A stretch of 34,051 nucleotides of DNA from Bernardetia sp. (lineage in GTDB: Bacteria > Bacteroidota > Bacteroidia > Cytophagales > Bernardetiaceae): assembly GCF_020630935.1 (NCBI RefSeq), contig NZ_JAHDIG010000053.1:1-34051 (forward strand). The letters are read 5' to 3'. Positions 31,812 through 34,051 of the stretch are shown here, in pieces; the stretch's first letter is position 1; every line of letters starts with the position of its first letter. The notes under the pieces were generated by a model. That model had not been told where the DNA came from. It did no database searches and was given only the letters and a program-made list of their open reading frames with translations. The position numbers were made by a program, and so were the translations under genes.

Positions 31812-31854
31812 ACGCTTAAAATTGTTGTATAGTTTTTTGAAAAAAAGCAAAAAG

Positions 31855-31883
31855 CAAATCTAAATTTAGTTTTATGCTTCAAA
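31855..31883 (-). promoter_or_regulatory. Promoter of siaB
   Basis: On the minus strand TTTG (complement of 31880-31883), 17 nt, then TAGATTTG (complement of 31855-31862). Both elements match the Bacteroidota consensus. The predicted start is near 31849, giving a leader of about 38 nt. Confidence 0.7.
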
Positions 31884-32161
31884 AATGCAAATACATTGTT
31901 GTAATACTTCAACTTACCTTTTATCAAAAATCATAATAAATCAGATAAGATTCAATGTTTTTTCGATAAAATATCCAAAATAATAAGGGGACAAGGAAAA
32001 TAAAGCAAAATTAGCACTGAATTCCAATATTTTCTATGTATAAAATCAAAGTATCAATAGCGAAACTAAACAAAAATTAAGAGAAATAAAATCAATTACC
32101 TAGTTTTTTTTAAATTTATTTGGATTTTCTTAGCATTCCGAACTCTTTATTTTTAGCACTA

Positions 32162-32207
32162 AAATAAAAAACCTATCTCATTCAAAATCAAATAAATGAA
32201 ATAGGTT
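32162..32207 (-). terminator. Terminator of the DUF6607 gene
   Basis: AACCTAT (32170-32176) pairs with ATAGGTT (32201-32207), extended by TCATT (32178-32182) with AATGA (32195-32199) after one mismatch. On the minus strand a T-rich run follows, 30 bases beyond the DUF6607 stop. Confidence 0.8.
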
Positions 32208-32238
32208 GCAAGATTCAAAATAATGAAGCGCATTATAT

Positions 32239-33141
32239 CTACTCTTCTACAAATTCTGAAATAATAGGCTTAATTTTTTTTGTTTCAGAAGTTTCTAATG
32301 GGAAAAGGTGCATAAATAGAGGTTTCTTATCTACCACTTTTTTGAGTTTTAAATCTTTATTTCTAGCAAATATACTGTTCCATTCTGTTCTAGCAACAGC
32401 CCAAAAGTCTTTGTTATTTTTCCACCACGTTTGGGCAGCCAAGCAACGAGAATCATCTACTTTTTTATATGTATTCATACCTTTTTCAGTAGCAATCAAT
32501 ATATCTTTTCCATCTTTACGCAATACTTTATCATTGTCTTGTTCGTGAATCCAGCCTTCATTTGTAATTTCGTGTAGATTACCACGCACCATAACATTGT
32601 AATCATTACGTTTGGTAAACTCACGCCTTGGTAGAGGACTATTCGTTGTGTTGTCCCAATAATGACGACCATCTACATGTACCCAACTTGCTGAACCTTC
32701 ATAACGTGGGCTATCATCTACTTGAAACACTTTCTGTGTCCATTGTCCTGCCACTTCCGATTTTGGTTGTTGTACAAATTTCCAATTATTATCTCCATCA
32801 TACATATAAAAATTGGTGTTTTCGTAGCTCCAATCTTGCCTCCAGTGCTTGATAATCATTGTATCATTAGCTAGTAACAAATGTTGCATAGAAACAAATG
32901 TAGGAGTTTCCTCTACGAGCTGTACCCACTCCAAAGCTCCAGCCTTATAATTTTCGTGAAATTTGTAAGACGTATCTGGAGAGAAGGTTTCTGCAAAATT
33001 AAAGGTTACTTCATAACAACCACACATAGATTTGATGGCTTCTTTATCTTTCGGATTAGGGTCATTGTCTGATGGAGAGGTAAAAGCAGCACCAAAAATT
33101 AATAATAAAGAAAGTACACTTGATAAAGTTAATTTTTTCAT
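32239..33141 (-). CDS. DUF6607-family secreted protein
   Basis: A 300-residue protein with a signal peptide (about 1-22). The mature N-terminus DKEAIKSMCGCYEVTFNFAETFSPD, then IKHWRQDWSYEN and WTQKVFQVDDSPRYEGSASW, is the pattern I know for DUF6607 of Bacteroidota. It has no membrane anchor beyond the signal, so it is likely periplasmic or surface-exposed. The TonB-dependent receptor gene that reads away from it shares a 211-nt control region, and DUF6607 genes are often found beside such receptors (from memory). This makes a role with that receptor plausible, but it is not shown by the sequence. Confidence 0.78.
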   Translation of the reverse strand: MKKLTLSSVLSLLLIFGAAFTSPSDNDPNPKDKEAIKSMCGCYEVTFNFAETFSPDTSYKFHENYKAGALEWVQLVEETPTFVSMQHLLLANDTMIIKHWRQDWSYENTNFYMYDGDNNWKFVQQPKSEVAGQWTQKVFQVDDSPRYEGSASWVHVDGRHYWDNTTNSPLPRREFTKRNDYNVMVRGNLHEITNEGWIHEQDNDKVLRKDGKDILIATEKGMNTYKKVDDSRCLAAQTWWKNNKDFWAVARTEWNSIFARNKDLKLKKVVDKKPLFMHLFPLETSETKKIKPIISEFVEE

Positions 33142-33174
33142 AACTCAATATGATTTTAAGGTTTAAGTGATAAA

Positions 33175-33222
33175 AGTAACAAACTTGTTGTCTTATAGCA
33201 TTAAGATAACAAGTTTGTTACT
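33175..33222. promoter_or_regulatory. Long inverted repeat in the DUF6607-receptor control region
   Basis: The 21 bases at 33175-33195 are the reverse complement of 33202-33222 except for one position (a G-U wobble as RNA), with a 6-nt loop. Each arm itself contains the dyad AACAA-AC-TTGTT. It starts 33 bases upstream of the DUF6607 start codon, so it could be an operator pair, a leader hairpin of that gene or an REP-like unit. Confidence 0.55.
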
Positions 33223-33234
33223 GCAAAAATATCC

Positions 33235-33302
33235 TTATTTAGATTAAATAAAAATTATTTTTGAAAATTATTTGGAATAAGTCTAAATAAATATAATATT
33301 TG
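33235..33302 (+). promoter_or_regulatory. Receptor promoter with two candidate metal-regulator boxes
   Basis: TTTG (33271-33274), 20 nt, then AATATTTG (33295-33302) approximates the Bacteroidota promoter. Two copies of TTATTTAGA flank or overlap it. The first, 33235-33251, is a perfect 7-bp palindrome TTATTTA-GAT-TAAATAA. The second (33282-33290, on the minus strand) lies between the -33 and -7 elements, where a repressor would block polymerase. Boxes of this look are typical of Fur/DtxR-type metal regulators, which would suit a receptor gene. The regulator is inferred. Confidence 0.5.
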
Positions 33303-33352
33303 CATCACCAAATACTCATTCAAGCAGAGTTTAATACTTACTATTTATAGCC

Positions 33353-34051
33353 ATGAAATTTTTTTTACCATTATTTTTATGCCTCTTCGTTTCTAATCAG
33401 TATCTAGTAGGACAAAATCCGACTCAAGAAGATAGCACCAAGACAGAAGAGCTTAATCAAGTGGTTGTTACAGCTACTCGTAGCGAAAAGTTACTTTCTG
33501 AAGTTCCTATACCTATGACAGTTATTGATGAGGAGCAAATTCAAGAGATGGGAAGTTTGCGTTTGAGTGAAGTTTTGATAGAGCAAACAGGGCTAACTCT
33601 TCTGCAAGACCACGGACAGGGCATTCAAATTCAGGGTTTTGACCCAGATTATACACTTATTTTGATTGATGGAGAGCCAATTATTGGAAGAGTAGCAGGT
33701 ACGTTAGAACTTTCAAGAATTGCAGTAGGAAATATTGAACGAATAGAAATTATAAAGGGAGCAAGTTCTAGTCTGTATGGTTCGGAGGCTTTGGCTGGAG
33801 TTATCAATATTATTACTAAAAATCCAAATGGTACAAGTGTAGAACTTTCAGCACGTTATGGAACAAACCAAACTACTGATTTTGGAATTTCTTTACAGAC
33901 AAGAAAAAATAAGCTATCTGTAACAGCATTTGCCAACCGATATGGAAGCGAAGGGTACGACTTTACCCCAGAAACGTTTGGACAGACCGTAGAACCGTTT
34001 CATAACTATACTTTCCAAAGTAAAATTGCTTATGATTTTACAGACAAAATA
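33353..34051 (+). CDS. TonB-dependent outer-membrane receptor, 3' end outside the window
   Basis: The frame is open from the ATG at 33353 to the window end (233 codons seen), so it is the N-terminal part of a longer receptor. A signal peptide covers about 1-21. A candidate TonB box is ELNQVVVTA (33-41). The plug domain spans about 46-156, ending SSLYGSEALAGVINIIT (139-155), and the first barrel strands follow. There is no N-terminal carboxypeptidase-like domain, so it resembles the shorter BtuB/CirA/HmuR-type receptors rather than SusC. The substrate is likely iron, haem or a cobalamin-like compound, inferred only from type and the possible metal boxes upstream. It is divergent from the DUF6607 gene. 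Confidence 0.88.
   Translation, partial: MKFFLPLFLCLFVSNQYLVGQNPTQEDSTKTEELNQVVVTATRSEKLLSEVPIPMTVIDEEQIQEMGSLRLSEVLIEQTGLTLLQDHGQGIQIQGFDPDYTLILIDGEPIIGRVAGTLELSRIAVGNIERIEIIKGASSSLYGSEALAGVINIITKNPNGTSVELSARYGTNQTTDFGISLQTRKNKLSVTAFANRYGSEGYDFTPETFGQTVEPFHNYTFQSKIAYDFTDKI

Larger units (their letters stand above)
31812..32238. other. 427-nt gap between siaB and the DUF6607 gene
   Basis: It holds the siaB promoter (31855-31883) and the terminator of the DUF6607 gene (32162-32207). The remaining 280 or so bases are AT-rich, with no ORF, repeat or RNA gene that I can identify. Confidence 0.6.

Noticed and set aside
31812-31850. TTG start for siaB
   Set aside because: It coincides with the predicted transcription start, and the ATG at 31811 gives a normal leader.

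Overview
The window looks like chromosomal DNA of a Bacteroidota bacterium, most likely a marine Cytophagales species of the Bernardetia/Flexibacter type (inference from gene content, no search run). The supporting signs are AT-rich DNA, almost no Shine-Dalgarno sequences, several promoters of the Bacteroidota form (TTTG or TTG, 17-23 nt, TAnnTTTG), and families largely confined to this phylum (DUF6089 outer-membrane proteins, DUF6607, DUF6728, Bat aerotolerance proteins). No tRNA, rRNA, CRISPR array, phage module or complete transposon was seen.

Layout. 1-4700: the 3' end of an unknown gene, a two-gene Bat unit (minus), and three small secreted or membrane proteins that look like tandem paralogues (plus). 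4870-7760: murE, a DUF3592 protein, a small helical protein and a lipoprotein. 7846-11250 (minus): hslV, a serine-hydrolase lipoprotein overlapping lptB, a lone nucleotidyltransferase and gmhA. 11364-13720 (plus): a LolD/MacB-type ATPase, a DUF6728 protein and hemW. 13723-19146 (minus): a glycosyltransferase, a 794-residue S41-protease/thioredoxin-fold fusion, and a padR-pspC pair. 19682-25781 (plus except one gene): a two-anchor coiled-coil protein, fumC, a MITE-like element, a secreted unknown (minus), aspartokinase, a TPR protein and a small unknown. 26151-30756 (plus): two DUF6089-type outer-membrane proteins, prs and a DUF2254 membrane protein. 30853-33141 (minus): siaC, siaB and a DUF6607 protein, the last divergent from a TonB-dependent receptor cut by the window end.

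How the genes fit together. Most are housekeeping or envelope genes: peptidoglycan (murE), LPS (lptB, gmhA, possibly the glycosyltransferase), central metabolism (fumC, aspartokinase, prs), haem-related radical SAM chemistry (hemW), proteolysis (hslV) and envelope stress (PspC, Bat). The regulatory highlights are a SiaB kinase-SiaC phosphoprotein pair and a candidate metal-responsive control region in front of the TonB receptor.

The most unusual signals are: (1) degenerate heptanucleotide tandem arrays at nine intergenic sites, often abutting start or stop codons; (2) the S41/thioredoxin-fold fusion, in which both active sites seem to be replaced; (3) a 184-bp MITE-like element with nested hairpins; (4) the tandem family of Lys/Ala-rich membrane proteins; and (5) the SiaBC pair without its usual SiaA and SiaD partners.
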